NCBI GenBank assembly: GCA_944382965.1
Contig: CALWOA010000057.1
Location: 26,249-90,248, forward strand
Length of the DNA: 64,000 nt
Reading direction: 5' to 3'
From: an uncultured Oscillospiraceae bacterium
GTDB lineage: Bacteria; Bacillota; Clostridia; Oscillospirales; Oscillospiraceae
The notes beneath the pieces were generated by a model. That model searched no databases. It saw only the letters and a list, made by a program, of their open reading frames with translations, and had not been told where the DNA came from. The position numbers were made by a program, and so were the translations under genes. Below, piece after piece: positions 24,587-35,876 of the stretch (position 1 is its first letter; each line of letters opens with the position of its first letter).

Positions 24587-25333
24587 CTAGCGAATATGTA
24601 GCGATTTATAGAACTCCAGAGCCGAAAAACCACGCTCCAGCTGTGTGCAAAGGTAGGCTTCTGTTAATGCAGAAAGCGACTTCAGCGCCTCCTTCCCCAA
24701 TCGAAACGAAAACAGTCGTTTTGGATCACACAGACAGATATAACGCATAGATTCTAGTATGGTCGGCGACACAGGCATCCGGATTCCCGCTGACCCTGGA
24801 CTGCGGCAATTCTCACACTCCAGGTGTCCTGCAGACAGATCAAAGCGCTCCGGATTCTGGCTTCCACAGACGTGGCAGCCAAACAAATCCGGTGTATATC
24901 CCGACAAGCAGGCACAGCGAAGTTCAAACACCGCTTTGACTTGATACTCCGGTAAATCCATGTTGGATAGTGCGTACAGACAGTTGAGCAGCAATGACTG
25001 TAACTCCGGATTGGGCAAATCTTCCTGAGACAATACCTCTGTCACCTGAGCAAAGTATGTTCCCAGAGACAATTTATTCAGGTCACGGCGAAGCGGCAGA
25101 AAGAGTTCCAGGCTTTGTGCTTCATTAATCGTATACTGTCCCCGATACTCAAACAGCGTAAATTCCCCATAGGCCAGCAGCTGACAGGGAGCGATCAAAG
25201 GACTGTTTTTACGCCGCAATCCCCGGGCTTTCACCGTCAACTTGCCATGACCGCAGGTAAGCAATGTCAGCAAGGCATCCCGCTCATTGTAATCCGTCAC
25301 CCGCAAGACGATGCCTTGAGTCGTCAGATACAT
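24587..25333 (-). CDS. recO: DNA repair protein RecO
   Basis: 248 residues. It mediates RecA loading on SSB-coated DNA in the RecFOR pathway. The N-terminal OB fold (TQGIVLRVTDYNERDALLTLLT, RGLRRKNSPLI) is followed by a helical domain and a zinc finger with CxxC pairs (GCHVCGSQ and CENC). The ATG at 25333 has GGAGG correctly spaced. Its first 50 bases are overlapped by the small yqzL frame. It belongs to the era-yqzL-recO order seen across Firmicutes. Confidence 0.95.
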   Translation of the reverse strand: MYLTTQGIVLRVTDYNERDALLTLLTCGHGKLTVKARGLRRKNSPLIAPCQLLAYGEFTLFEYRGQYTINEAQSLELFLPLRRDLNKLSLGTYFAQVTEVLSQEDLPNPELQSLLLNCLYALSNMDLPEYQVKAVFELRCACLSGYTPDLFGCHVCGSQNPERFDLSAGHLECENCRSPGSAGIRMPVSPTILESMRYICLCDPKRLFSFRLGKEALKSLSALTEAYLCTQLERGFSALEFYKSLHIR

Positions 25334-25427
25334 GGTTTTCCTCCGATTTCAGCTGTTTGCTGTACATCAGATACGCTTCCGGCGCACCTGTTTCCAGAAA
25401 TAATTGCCAATACTCGCAAGCGTTCAT
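25284..25427 (-). CDS. yqzL: YqzL-family small protein overlapping recO
   Basis: 47 codons from the ATG at 25427, preceded by an excellent GAGGAGGAATTGGT site. The peptide begins MNACEYWQLFLETGAPEAYL and continues MYSKQLKSEE. The pattern of an aromatic, then TGxxxAYLxY is what the YqzL-like family shows, and the position between era and recO is the same as in B. subtilis, where yqzL is also about 47 residues. It shares 50 bases with recO in a different frame. Function unknown. The strong ribosome site and synteny argue that it is a real gene. Confidence 0.75.
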   Translation of the reverse strand: MNACEYWQLFLETGAPEAYLMYSKQLKSEENHVSDDSRHRLAGDGLQ

Positions 25428-25528
25428 ACCAATTCCTCCTCATATCCTATACAGTGACGATACACATACCGCAACCGTACCCATGATATGGATAGTATGG
25501 ACAAAAACAGGCGTGATATCGTTGGTAA

Positions 25529-26416
25529 TTATTCTCTATACCCAAAGTTACGTACAAGGAAATCACTGTCACGCCAGTTTTCCTTTACCTTCACCCAAGT
25601 TGTCAAATACACCTTGGTACCCATAAACTTTTCACAGTCTGCACGGGCCATGGAAGAGATTTTTTTCAGCATAGCGCCCTGCTTTCCAATGATAATTCCT
25701 TTGTGGCTTGCCTTCTCGCAGTAAATGGTGGCATCGATATCGATAATTCCATTGTCTCGTTCGGAAAAGGTGGTAATTTCTACTGCTGTGCCGTGAGGAA
25801 CTTCCCGTTCCAGGCACCACAGAAGCTTTTCCCGAATAATTTCTGCCATAACCTGCCGCTCCGGCTGATCGGTGGTAACATCATCCGGGAACAGGAATGG
25901 ACTTTCCACAGTGTATTTTTCACATTCCTTTAGGAGATCATCTACACCATCTCCATTTTTTGCGCAAATGGGGATGATGGCATCAAACACTCCAGTCTGG
26001 GAGTACACGGCAATTACTTCCAGAAGCTTGTCTTTTTCCACTGTATCAATCTTGTTGATGGCCAGAATTGCCGGGCACTGAATATTCCGGAGCTTTTCAA
26101 TCAGCGCTTCTTCCTGAACGCCAATAGACGCAATGGGTTCTACTACCAAAATGGTAGCATCCACGTCAGAAATAGACTCCCGGACGGTGTTCACCATATA
26201 ATCTCCCAGTTTGGTACGGGCTTTATGGTAGCCAGGGGTATCTACAAAGACAAATTGCAAATTATCACGGGTTACAATTCCGCAAATCCGATTACGGGTG
26301 GTTTGTGGCTTATTGGATACGATTGCAATTTTTTCTCCTACCAAATAATTGGTCAACGTAGATTTTCCCACATTGGGACGACCTGCGATGGTAATAATAG
26401 CAGTTTTGGTATTCAT
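25529..26416 (-). CDS. era: GTPase Era
   Basis: 295 residues. It binds the 3' end of 16S rRNA and couples 30S maturation to growth. The G domain shows G1 GRPNVGKSTL, G3 DTPGYHKARTKLG and G4 NKID. The C-terminal KH domain carries IIGKQGAMLKKISSMARADCEKF (GxxG loop GKQG). Length and motif order are canonical. It starts 15 bases after ybeY with AGGAGA as ribosome site. Confidence 0.97.
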   Translation of the reverse strand: MNTKTAIITIAGRPNVGKSTLTNYLVGEKIAIVSNKPQTTRNRICGIVTRDNLQFVFVDTPGYHKARTKLGDYMVNTVRESISDVDATILVVEPIASIGVQEEALIEKLRNIQCPAILAINKIDTVEKDKLLEVIAVYSQTGVFDAIIPICAKNGDGVDDLLKECEKYTVESPFLFPDDVTTDQPERQVMAEIIREKLLWCLEREVPHGTAVEITTFSERDNGIIDIDATIYCEKASHKGIIIGKQGAMLKKISSMARADCEKFMGTKVYLTTWVKVKENWRDSDFLVRNFGYRE

Positions 26417-26431
26417 ATTTGTCTCCTATGT

Positions 26432-26944
26432 TTATTGTGTGGATTCATCCCGGCACATACCAGGGATGGATGCGGCAATGGCCTCTTCTCTGGCGCGCAT
26501 CTGCTTTTTCTGTTCTCCCTCGTCCAGATGATCATATCCAAGCAAATGCAGCATGGAATGAATGGTCAGGTACCCCACTTCCCGGCGGGTAGAGTGGCCA
26601 AATTCCGCTGCCTGGGCAATGGCACGCTCTAGGCTGATACACATATCTCCCAAAGGAACCAGGCCGGTTTCCGGGTCCTGATACGCAGTCCAATCTGTTG
26701 GCGGATTGCCTGCGGTAAGTTGAAACATAGGAAAGCTCAGAACGTCCGTAGGCTTGTCAATATTGCGGCTTTCCCGGTTAATTACCTGGATTCCTGCATC
26801 ATCTGTTACCAAAACATTAATTTCGCACGGAACGGTAATTCCCTCTGCCTTTAGTGTCTGCTGAATGCATTTGCGAATATTGGCTCGAATCGCAAATCTC
26901 TGCAGGCTCAACTGCTCAAACACCAAATTGATTCTATGTCTCAT
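26432..26944 (-). CDS. ybeY: Endoribonuclease YbeY
   Basis: 170 residues. It is a zinc-dependent single-strand endoribonuclease for 16S rRNA 3' maturation and ribosome quality control. The metal motif H-x3-H-x5-H is visible in TIHSMLHLLGYDHLDEGE, and NIDKPTDVLSFPM plus LGDMCIS are the other conserved strands. It ends with a short Cys/Asp tail. It lies directly after phoH, the usual Firmicute order phoH-ybeY-era. Confidence 0.96.
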   Translation of the reverse strand: MRHRINLVFEQLSLQRFAIRANIRKCIQQTLKAEGITVPCEINVLVTDDAGIQVINRESRNIDKPTDVLSFPMFQLTAGNPPTDWTAYQDPETGLVPLGDMCISLERAIAQAAEFGHSTRREVGYLTIHSMLHLLGYDHLDEGEQKKQMRAREEAIAASIPGMCRDESTQ

Positions 26945-26945
26945 A

Positions 26946-27962
26946 TCAAATCTTCCTTCTATATCGGCCTTTGAACTGTGTTGCCGGTTTTTTTACTTCG
27001 GTCTTTTGTGCTGCCTTTTCATAGGCATTGATGATCTCCTGTACCAGAGCATGGCGCACTACGTCTGCCGCAGTCAAACGACAGATTGCAATATCTTTGA
27101 CCCCTTCCAGAACCCGGATGGCATCTTTCAGACCCGAAACCTTGTCATCCGGCAAGTCAATCTGGGTAACGTCTCCCGTAATGACGATTTTGGAACCAAA
27201 ACCCAAACGGGTAAGGAACATTTTCATCTGCTCCCGTGTCGTATTCTGGGCTTCATCCAGAATGATAAAACTATCATCCAGTGTACGGCCACGCATATAC
27301 GCCAGCGGCGCAACTTCAATGGAGCCCCGCTCCTGATACTTCTGGAATGTTTCAGCTCCCAGCATGTCATACAGCGCATCGTACAAAGGCCTCAGATATG
27401 GGTCAACCTTATTTTGCAAATCACCAGGAAGAAAGCCCAAACGCTCACCAGCCTCAACCGCAGGCCGAGTGAGAATGATGCGATTCACTGTCCGCTCCCG
27501 AAATGCTGCCACTGCCGCAGCCACTGCCAGATAGGTTTTTCCCGTACCGGCAGGTCCAACGCCAATGGTGATTGTGTTTTTTCCGATGGCCCGCATGTAA
27601 TTCTGCTGGCCCACTGTTTTTGCTTTGATCGGCTTTCCCTTGGCAGTAATGCATACAACATCTTTTGCCATCTGGGCCACCTGGTGATCGTTGCCTTCAC
27701 TGACCAGTGTAATCAGATAGCGCACTCGCTGCTCGTCAATTGTCTCTCCTTTGGATGCCAGCATCAAAAGCCCTTCCAAGGTACGAACAGCTTTGTCAGC
27801 CATTTCTTCGTCCCCGGTAATCCGCAGATCCGTACCCCGGTTAACTACCTGAACATTTAAAGCCTCTTCTATGCGTTTGATATTTTCGTCAAAGGAGCCG
27901 AACACGGCAATCAGATCTTCTACCCGTTCCGCATTGACGATTCTCTCAATTTGTTTTCCCAT
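26946..27962 (-). CDS. phoH: PhoH family ATPase
   Basis: 338 residues. The N-terminal KH-like domain (1-115) is followed by the PhoH ATPase: Walker A GPAGTGKTYLAVA (about 139), LTRPAVEAGERLGFLPGD, and Walker B FIILDEAQNTT. It is thought to be an RNA helicase or nuclease partner acting with YbeY in rRNA maturation. The ATG at 27962 overlaps the yqfD stop region by 17 bases, with GGGAG as ribosome site. Confidence 0.95.
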   Translation of the reverse strand: MGKQIERIVNAERVEDLIAVFGSFDENIKRIEEALNVQVVNRGTDLRITGDEEMADKAVRTLEGLLMLASKGETIDEQRVRYLITLVSEGNDHQVAQMAKDVVCITAKGKPIKAKTVGQQNYMRAIGKNTITIGVGPAGTGKTYLAVAAAVAAFRERTVNRIILTRPAVEAGERLGFLPGDLQNKVDPYLRPLYDALYDMLGAETFQKYQERGSIEVAPLAYMRGRTLDDSFIILDEAQNTTREQMKMFLTRLGFGSKIVITGDVTQIDLPDDKVSGLKDAIRVLEGVKDIAICRLTAADVVRHALVQEIINAYEKAAQKTEVKKPATQFKGRYRRKI

Positions 27963-29142
27963 TGGTTTCTCCCATCTGTTCCAGTTGTTCCCTACCGATC
28001 ATTTCTTCGCACACATAGACGCCATCCAAACGATAGCTGCCATCCTGCTCAGTTACAGCCTGAGATTGATTTTGTATTTTGCCTGCAACCATATGATCGA
28101 TCAGATACGCTTGTGCAAAGTTATTGAGCGACTCTGCTGCCTGACTATTCGGTACGCCAACCGTTTCCGTTTCGTAGTACAGATCCGTCTGCACACAAAT
28201 CGTAAGTGGCAGTGAAAATCCTCCCGGCAAGGAAAGATTATACTCTTCGTACATTCTACCACAACTGGTGTCGGAAATTCCACTACCTTTCCATAAATTT
28301 ATTCGTTTTTTTCCCAGAAGAATACTGTAGGAATGTTTCTCGCCCACAAGTTTCTGCCGCTGGGTGCAAGATGCGGGAGTAATGGCTGTAAGTTGGTGGA
28401 TCGTCTGGGCATAAATTTCTCCCTCTGCCCGGGTAGCGCGGATGCAAATTCCGCAGTCAGTATACCCAGATACCAATACTTGCCCCTTTTGCACGGTTTG
28501 CCCAGCTTGTACCATACTGTTTCCGTTGGTTACCGTAGCTGAGAGAATATAGCCGTCTCTGGCAGCCACAATATTGCTGACCATATTTTCACTTTGCGCC
28601 GGTTCGTTCTGCGCCCGTTCCCGAACGGAAATGATTGCCACACACCCTGTGGTGTTTACACCTGCCCACTGTAGCTGCGGCACTGAGGATAGCAATGCGT
28701 TTTTTACTTTTTCGCTGCGCACTTCTCTGCGGGATGCTCCAAAACGGATGCCGCAGTCCTCCGCCGCAGCCAGAATTTGCCGATCAGATATCTGGGAATT
28801 ACCCTCTACGCGAACAAAAAAGACTCTGCTGGGGAGATACATTGCAAGCAACAAAAAGATTGCCAGTCCCGCCAGCAAAACCGGGCGGAAAAGCATGGCC
28901 TTTCCGGTCCAGTACAGCCCAGATTTCCCTAGAATTTTTAATTTATCTCCTCTTTTTTTCGACATTTTATAGAGTTTTCTATAGTCTTTTCTGCGAATTT
29001 GGAAACGGCATGTCAAATCATTTATCTGCTGTATTTCAAAAAAATCAATTCCCATGTCATTGGCAAGGGTAAGAAACTGCTCCGGCTCCGAGCTGGTCAA
29101 TTCTGCTGCCACAACACCGGACATAGATGTCCAAAGATCCAT
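27946..29142 (-). CDS. yqfD: Sporulation protein YqfD
   Basis: 398 residues from the second ATG (29142), eight bases from GGAGG. An N-terminal cytoplasmic domain (1-85) with a basic stretch before the membrane is followed by one membrane segment (about 90-110). The extracytoplasmic domain opens with a POTRA-like unit (VFFVRVEGNSQISDRQILAAAEDCGI). This architecture and the yqfC-yqfD-phoH order identify it. In B. subtilis the gene is sigma-E controlled and expressed in the mother cell; YqfD is required for efficient sporulation with unknown mechanism. Confidence 0.92.
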   Translation of the reverse strand: MDLWTSMSGVVAAELTSSEPEQFLTLANDMGIDFFEIQQINDLTCRFQIRRKDYRKLYKMSKKRGDKLKILGKSGLYWTGKAMLFRPVLLAGLAIFLLLAMYLPSRVFFVRVEGNSQISDRQILAAAEDCGIRFGASRREVRSEKVKNALLSSVPQLQWAGVNTTGCVAIISVRERAQNEPAQSENMVSNIVAARDGYILSATVTNGNSMVQAGQTVQKGQVLVSGYTDCGICIRATRAEGEIYAQTIHQLTAITPASCTQRQKLVGEKHSYSILLGKKRINLWKGSGISDTSCGRMYEEYNLSLPGGFSLPLTICVQTDLYYETETVGVPNSQAAESLNNFAQAYLIDHMVAGKIQNQSQAVTEQDGSYRLDGVYVCEEMIGREQLEQMGETNGKTN

Positions 29143-29144
29143 GC

Positions 29145-29426
29145 TCATTCCCTCCTCTGCAGCGTCACTCCATCAATTCTTCCCCGAATTACCAGTTGTG
29201 CCTTTGTCATACGCATCACTTCCAGGCCGCATCCGCACACGCACACACAGCCGAAAGACACCTTTACCAAGATTTTATCCCGGTTATATGCCTTGACGCC
29301 AAAGTGATTCTCAATCAGCACCCGGTGGTCACCCGCAATTTCCACAATGGACTGGCCAGGCAGCGGTTCTGTACCAAGATCCGCTTCTTCTGCCAGACGC
29401 TCCAGCAAAGTATGTCCTTTTCCCAC
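29145..29426 (-). CDS. yqfC: Sporulation protein YqfC
   Basis: 93 residues from GTG 29426, seven bases from GGGAGG; upstream in-frame ATGs lack a ribosome site. The sequence runs VxKGHTLLERLAEEADL, then IVEIAGDHRVLIENHFGVKAYNRDKILVKVSFG and MTKAQLVIRGRIDGVTL. This is the expected YqfC pattern of a beta-strand-rich small domain. Its stop overlaps the start of yqfD, its invariable partner. First gene of the operon reaching to mutS2. The Cys-Val-Cys-Val-Cys run near residue 60 is unusual for the family. Confidence 0.82.
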   Translation of the reverse strand: MGKGHTLLERLAEEADLGTEPLPGQSIVEIAGDHRVLIENHFGVKAYNRDKILVKVSFGCVCVCGCGLEVMRMTKAQLVIRGRIDGVTLQRRE

Positions 29427-29455
29427 TCCGGCACCTCCCTTTTTGTTCAGCATAT

Positions 29456-29485
29456 GAATCTGTCTGCAGCTTCTTGCATAGATTC
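29456..29485. promoter_or_regulatory. Divergent sporulation promoter region with dyad symmetry
   Basis: Between yqfC (-) and the ylbJ-like gene (+) lies the dyad GAATCT (29456-29461) and AGATTC (29480-29485). On + TGAATC, 16 bp, CATAGAT resembles a sigma-G/sigma-E type element. The minus strand also has CATATGCT. Assignment to a sporulation sigma factor is inference. Confidence 0.35.
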
Positions 29486-29501
29486 TTTCGAGGTGAGTGT
29501 T

Positions 29502-30485
29502 GTGAAACAAAAAACACTTTGGACGGGTATCGGCGCTTGTATGGGAATGCTTGTCTTAATTTTGGATGGAAAAACTGCTCTTGCAGGGGCGCAAGACGGA
29601 GTGCAGCTGTGCCTGATTACCATAATTCCATCCTTATTTCCATTTTTTGTATTATCTATATTGCTAAACAGCACATTGTCCGGCTTTCGTTTGCCCTTTT
29701 TAAGGAAAATCGGTCAATTATGCGGGATACCCAGCGGAGCGGAACCGCTGCTGATATCGGGGTTTCTAGGAGGATATCCTGTGGGGGCGCAAGGGATATC
29801 CGAAGCGTATAAAGCTGGACAACTCTCCATGCAAGCAGCACAGCGTATGCTTGCGTTCTGTAATAATGCCGGCCCGGCTTTCCTGTTTGGTATGGTAGCC
29901 TCTTTCTTTCCTGAAGGCTGGATGGTTTGGGTGCTGTGGGCAATACATATATCCGGAGCGCTGTTCACGGCGATTATTCTTCCCAGCTCCTTGGCAGATT
30001 CTTGTACCCTATCACCACAAAAAGTGTTGTCGCCAAATCAGATCATGGGAAGGGCAATTTCTGCAATCGGGACTGTCTGTGGGTGGGTTATCGTATTTCG
30101 GATAGTGGTAGAATTCTTGCAGCGATGGGTTCTATTCTTGCTTCCGGTTACTCTTCAGGTTGCCATTACCGGCATGCTGGAACTATCCAACGGCTGCTGC
30201 CAGCTCTCTCTCATCGAAAACATGAATATGCGTTTTGTCCTATGCTCGGGTATGCTGGCATTAGGCGGCCTGTGCGTGACCATGCAGACGATGTCCGTGT
30301 CGAAAGGTATTTCCATGCGATATTATCTTCTGGGGAAATTTATCCAGACGGGTTTCAGCTTGCTTGCAGCATTGGCCATGTTTACGGATACTTCGGTCAT
30401 CTTTGTTGCTGCAGTTTTGCTTGTTGTTCTGATTTTGCGAAAAGATAGAAAAAGAAGTAGCATTCCCCGCACAGCTGATGTATAA
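29502..30485 (+). CDS. YlbJ-like sporulation integral membrane protein (nucleoside-recognition/Gate domain)
   Basis: 327 residues from GTG 29502, preceded by GAGGTG. It has about eight hydrophobic segments. The twin motifs ISGFLGGYPVGAQ (about 95-107) and AFCNNAGPAFLFGM (about 125-138) are the conserved glycine-rich loops of the Gate/nucleoside-recognition family in YlbJ, a mother-cell protein needed for spore cortex formation in B. subtilis. It is shorter than typical YlbJ (about 400), so it may be a paralogue. It is divergent from yqfC and followed at 30 bp by a small Cys-rich gene. Confidence 0.78.
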   Translation: MKQKTLWTGIGACMGMLVLILDGKTALAGAQDGVQLCLITIIPSLFPFFVLSILLNSTLSGFRLPFLRKIGQLCGIPSGAEPLLISGFLGGYPVGAQGISEAYKAGQLSMQAAQRMLAFCNNAGPAFLFGMVASFFPEGWMVWVLWAIHISGALFTAIILPSSLADSCTLSPQKVLSPNQIMGRAISAIGTVCGWVIVFRIVVEFLQRWVLFLLPVTLQVAITGMLELSNGCCQLSLIENMNMRFVLCSGMLALGGLCVTMQTMSVSKGISMRYYLLGKFIQTGFSLLAALAMFTDTSVIFVAAVLLVVLILRKDRKRSSIPRTADV

Positions 30486-30514
30486 TAAAAGCATCAATTA
30501 CCGGAGGCCAAGCC

Positions 30515-30724
30515 ATGCTGTTTCGTAAAAAAATAGAGCGTTCCTGCGCCTACTGTCAATATGGCACCATGCTGGAAGATCACCAGATTCTCTGCAGCAA
30601 AAAAGGGGTGCGCGGCTGTGAAGATCAGTGCCGCAAATTTCGGTATGACCCCTGCAAGCGCATACCATCCAAGGCGAAAGCGCTGGATTTTTCCAAATAT
30701 GATGGAGAAGATTATTCCCTGTAA
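30515..30724 (+). CDS. Small Cys-rich conserved protein
   Basis: 69 residues with five cysteines: CxxC (CAYC), then single Cys in ILCSKKGV, GCEDQC and YDPCKR. The spacing suggests a small metal-binding fold. The ending RKFRYDPCKRIPSKAKALDFSKYD is recognisable in other Clostridia, where the protein is uncharacterised. A CGGAGG site precedes the ATG. It is in the same direction as, and just after, the YlbJ-like gene, and ends at a strong terminator. Confidence 0.7.
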   Translation: MLFRKKIERSCAYCQYGTMLEDHQILCSKKGVRGCEDQCRKFRYDPCKRIPSKAKALDFSKYDGEDYSL

Positions 30725-30727
30725 GCA

Positions 30728-30768
30728 ATACCCGCTGCGAAGGCGTCTACTTCGCAGCGGGTATTTTA
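30728..30768 (+). terminator. Strong terminator between converging genes
   Basis: A perfect 14-bp stem (30728-30741 with 30751-30764), then TTTTACG on +. It lies between the Cys-rich gene and the 3' end of ligA and can act on both. Confidence 0.8.
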
Positions 30769-30770
30769 CG

Positions 30771-33369
<2,599 letters not shown>

Positions 33370-33413
33370 TGCCATCCCTCCCGGAAAAGTCTATGCCGGG
33401 AAAGATATAGAAA

Positions 33414-35807
33414 TTACAGCTTTTTCATGTGAGCAGATGCGGTTTTTGCCATGAGTTTTTTGGTACCAATATCGTCAAAAGCAATCTCCAGAAGCGCATC
33501 GCCACCCATTTTCATGACAGACAAAACCATACCCTTACCAAATGCAGCATGCTGAACCATATCGCCCTGGTTCAGCTCCAGCGTCGGAGCGCTGGGTGTA
33601 GAGGCCAGAGAACTAAGAACAGACTTATGCTGTGGTTTTTTTACAGGTGTGCAGTAAGAACGGTTTTCGTAGGAACGGACTGTTTCTTGGGGCTTATAAT
33701 ACCCACCTTTTTTCACCATGCAGTCTTCCGGGATTTCTTTTAAAAATCTGGAAGGCAAGGACGCAGAAGTCCTTCCGTAGATCATTCGCTGCCTTGCGTA
33801 TGAAATGGTCAAAGTTTCCTTGGCTCGAGTGATGGCAACGTAGCACAGACGCCGCTCCTCTTCCATCTCTTCCGTATCTCCAATGGCACGCATCCCCGGG
33901 AACAGGCCATCTTCAAAACCTACGAGGAACACATGCGGAAATTCCAATCCCTTTGCAGAGTGCATGGTCATCATGACCACAGCATCGTCTCCCTCATTAT
34001 ACTGCTCCAAATCAGTGTATAAGGCAATTTCTTCCAGAAAACCTGATAACGTAGGGATATCCGCATTTTCTATGTAAGAATTGATACTGGATTTTAACTC
34101 CCGTACGTTTTCCAGTCGGGTTTTATTCTCTTCCGTGTCCTTGCTTTTCAGCATATCCACATAACCGCTGCGAATCAAGAGTTCCTCGTAAAAATCCGGA
34201 AGGCTCATCCCGTCATCCAAAAGCTGAGCAAGCTCCTCCATCAATCCCGAGAATTGGAGAAGCTTTGTTGCAGACTTTTCCAGCGGGCCATAATTGTAGG
34301 GATCTGATATGACACTGTAAAGCGGTTTATGTTCTGCTTCGGCCAATCGCGTCGCGGTTTCAATGGTCTTTGCGCCGATTCCCCGGGGCGGATTGTTGAT
34401 AATCCGCTTCAGACGCAGGTCATCGTTGCGATTGTTGATGACGCACAGATACGATAGCATATCCTTAACTTCTGCACGGTCAAAGAATCGGGTTCCGCCG
34501 ATAACCCGGTACGGAATTCCATTTCGCTTCAACGCATATTCCAAAGCATTGGATTGGGCATTGGTACGATACAAAATAGCATAATCTTTGAACTGCTTTC
34601 CGCGGGAACCAGCCAGGATCTTTCCGGAGACAAAATTACCTTCTGTTCCTTCATCGCTTGCTTCATAAACCGTGATCGGCTGTCCTTGGCCGTTCGCTGT
34701 CCAAAGCTTCTTTCCTTTTCGGCCCAGGTTGTGAGAAATTACCGCATTTGCTGCATTGAGGATAGACTGACTGGAGCGGTAATTTTGCTCAAGCCGGATC
34801 GTACGGCTTCCACGATATTGCTTTTCAAAATTCAGGATATTTTCAATGGTAGCCCCCCGGAACCGATAAATGCTTTGATCGTCATCACCGACGACACAGA
34901 CATTTTCATACCCACCTGCCAGCAGTGAGGTCAGCAAGTACTGAGTGTGGTTGGTATCCTGATACTCGTCCACCAACACATAACGGAATTTCCTTTGGTA
35001 GTAGCTTCTGACATCCTCATGCTCCTGCAAAAGTTTGACTGTCACGTAAATTAAATCGTCAAAGTCCAGAGCGTTGTTGTCCTTCAAGCGAGTCTGGTAT
35101 TGCAAATAGGCTTTGGCAATGTGTTTCGCCCGAATATCCCCATTCTGCTCTGCTCGATCCAGCATGTCCTGGGGAGATACCATCTTATCCTTTTTCTTGC
35201 TGATTGCCCCTAGAACATACTTTGGTGGAAAAGTTTTATCATCCAGCCCCATATCCCGAACAATTTCCTTCATGATTCGTTCGGAGTCTGCCGTGTCATA
35301 AATGGTGAAGCTTTTGGTGTATCCCATCCGCTCAATATCCCGCCGAAGGATGCGGCAGCAGGCAGAGTGAAAGGTCATAGCCCAGATATCCTGAGCACTT
35401 TCTCCCAGCAGTGCGGAGAGACGTTCTTTCAGTTCATTTGCGGCTTTATTCGTAAAAGTAATAGCAATGATGCTCCAAGGCACAGCCGGTTCCACTCCGC
35501 ACAGAATGTCAGCCCGGCGGCTATCGAATTCCGAAGGTTCTTCACCCAAAGTTTCCAGGAACCTTACATCTTCTTCCGTTACGGTATCCGGAATTTCTTG
35601 GCAGTCGCTGCCCCGACCAAAGCGCATAAGATTGGCAATACGGTTGATCAACACAGTGGTCTTTCCGCTGCCGGCGCCTGCCAAAAGAAGCAGCGGTCCT
35701 TCTGTCGTCAGAACCGCTTCCTGCTGCATCGGATTTAGCAAACGAAATTGCCGGGCAATATAAGCCCGTCGGGCAGCAATAAAGCGGAATTGAAATTGTT
35801 CTGTCAT
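33414..35807 (-). CDS. pcrA: ATP-dependent DNA helicase PcrA (UvrD/Rep family)
   Basis: 797 residues. It is a superfamily 1A 3'-5' helicase for repair and displacement of RNA polymerase and RecA. Visible motifs: Q-motif LLNPMQQEAV, Walker A GAGSGKTTVLINRI (about 45), Walker B VDEYQDTN, motif III GDDDQSIYRFRGA, motif IV RLEQNYRSSQSIL and motif V MTMHSAKGLEFPHVFL. The C-terminus (HAAFGKGMVLSV) is the tudor-like module that binds RNA polymerase. The ATG at 35807 has AGGTG. It probably leads the pcrA-yunB-ligA unit. Confidence 0.96.
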   Translation of the reverse strand: MTEQFQFRFIAARRAYIARQFRLLNPMQQEAVLTTEGPLLLLAGAGSGKTTVLINRIANLMRFGRGSDCQEIPDTVTEEDVRFLETLGEEPSEFDSRRADILCGVEPAVPWSIIAITFTNKAANELKERLSALLGESAQDIWAMTFHSACCRILRRDIERMGYTKSFTIYDTADSERIMKEIVRDMGLDDKTFPPKYVLGAISKKKDKMVSPQDMLDRAEQNGDIRAKHIAKAYLQYQTRLKDNNALDFDDLIYVTVKLLQEHEDVRSYYQRKFRYVLVDEYQDTNHTQYLLTSLLAGGYENVCVVGDDDQSIYRFRGATIENILNFEKQYRGSRTIRLEQNYRSSQSILNAANAVISHNLGRKGKKLWTANGQGQPITVYEASDEGTEGNFVSGKILAGSRGKQFKDYAILYRTNAQSNALEYALKRNGIPYRVIGGTRFFDRAEVKDMLSYLCVINNRNDDLRLKRIINNPPRGIGAKTIETATRLAEAEHKPLYSVISDPYNYGPLEKSATKLLQFSGLMEELAQLLDDGMSLPDFYEELLIRSGYVDMLKSKDTEENKTRLENVRELKSSINSYIENADIPTLSGFLEEIALYTDLEQYNEGDDAVVMMTMHSAKGLEFPHVFLVGFEDGLFPGMRAIGDTEEMEEERRLCYVAITRAKETLTISYARQRMIYGRTSASLPSRFLKEIPEDCMVKKGGYYKPQETVRSYENRSYCTPVKKPQHKSVLSSLASTPSAPTLELNQGDMVQHAAFGKGMVLSVMKMGGDALLEIAFDDIGTKKLMAKTASAHMKKL

Positions 35808-35876
35808 AGTTGCACCTGTCCATATTCCATGATGCGACTATTTTACTCCATTTTCCGCAAAAGGTAAAGAGATAAT

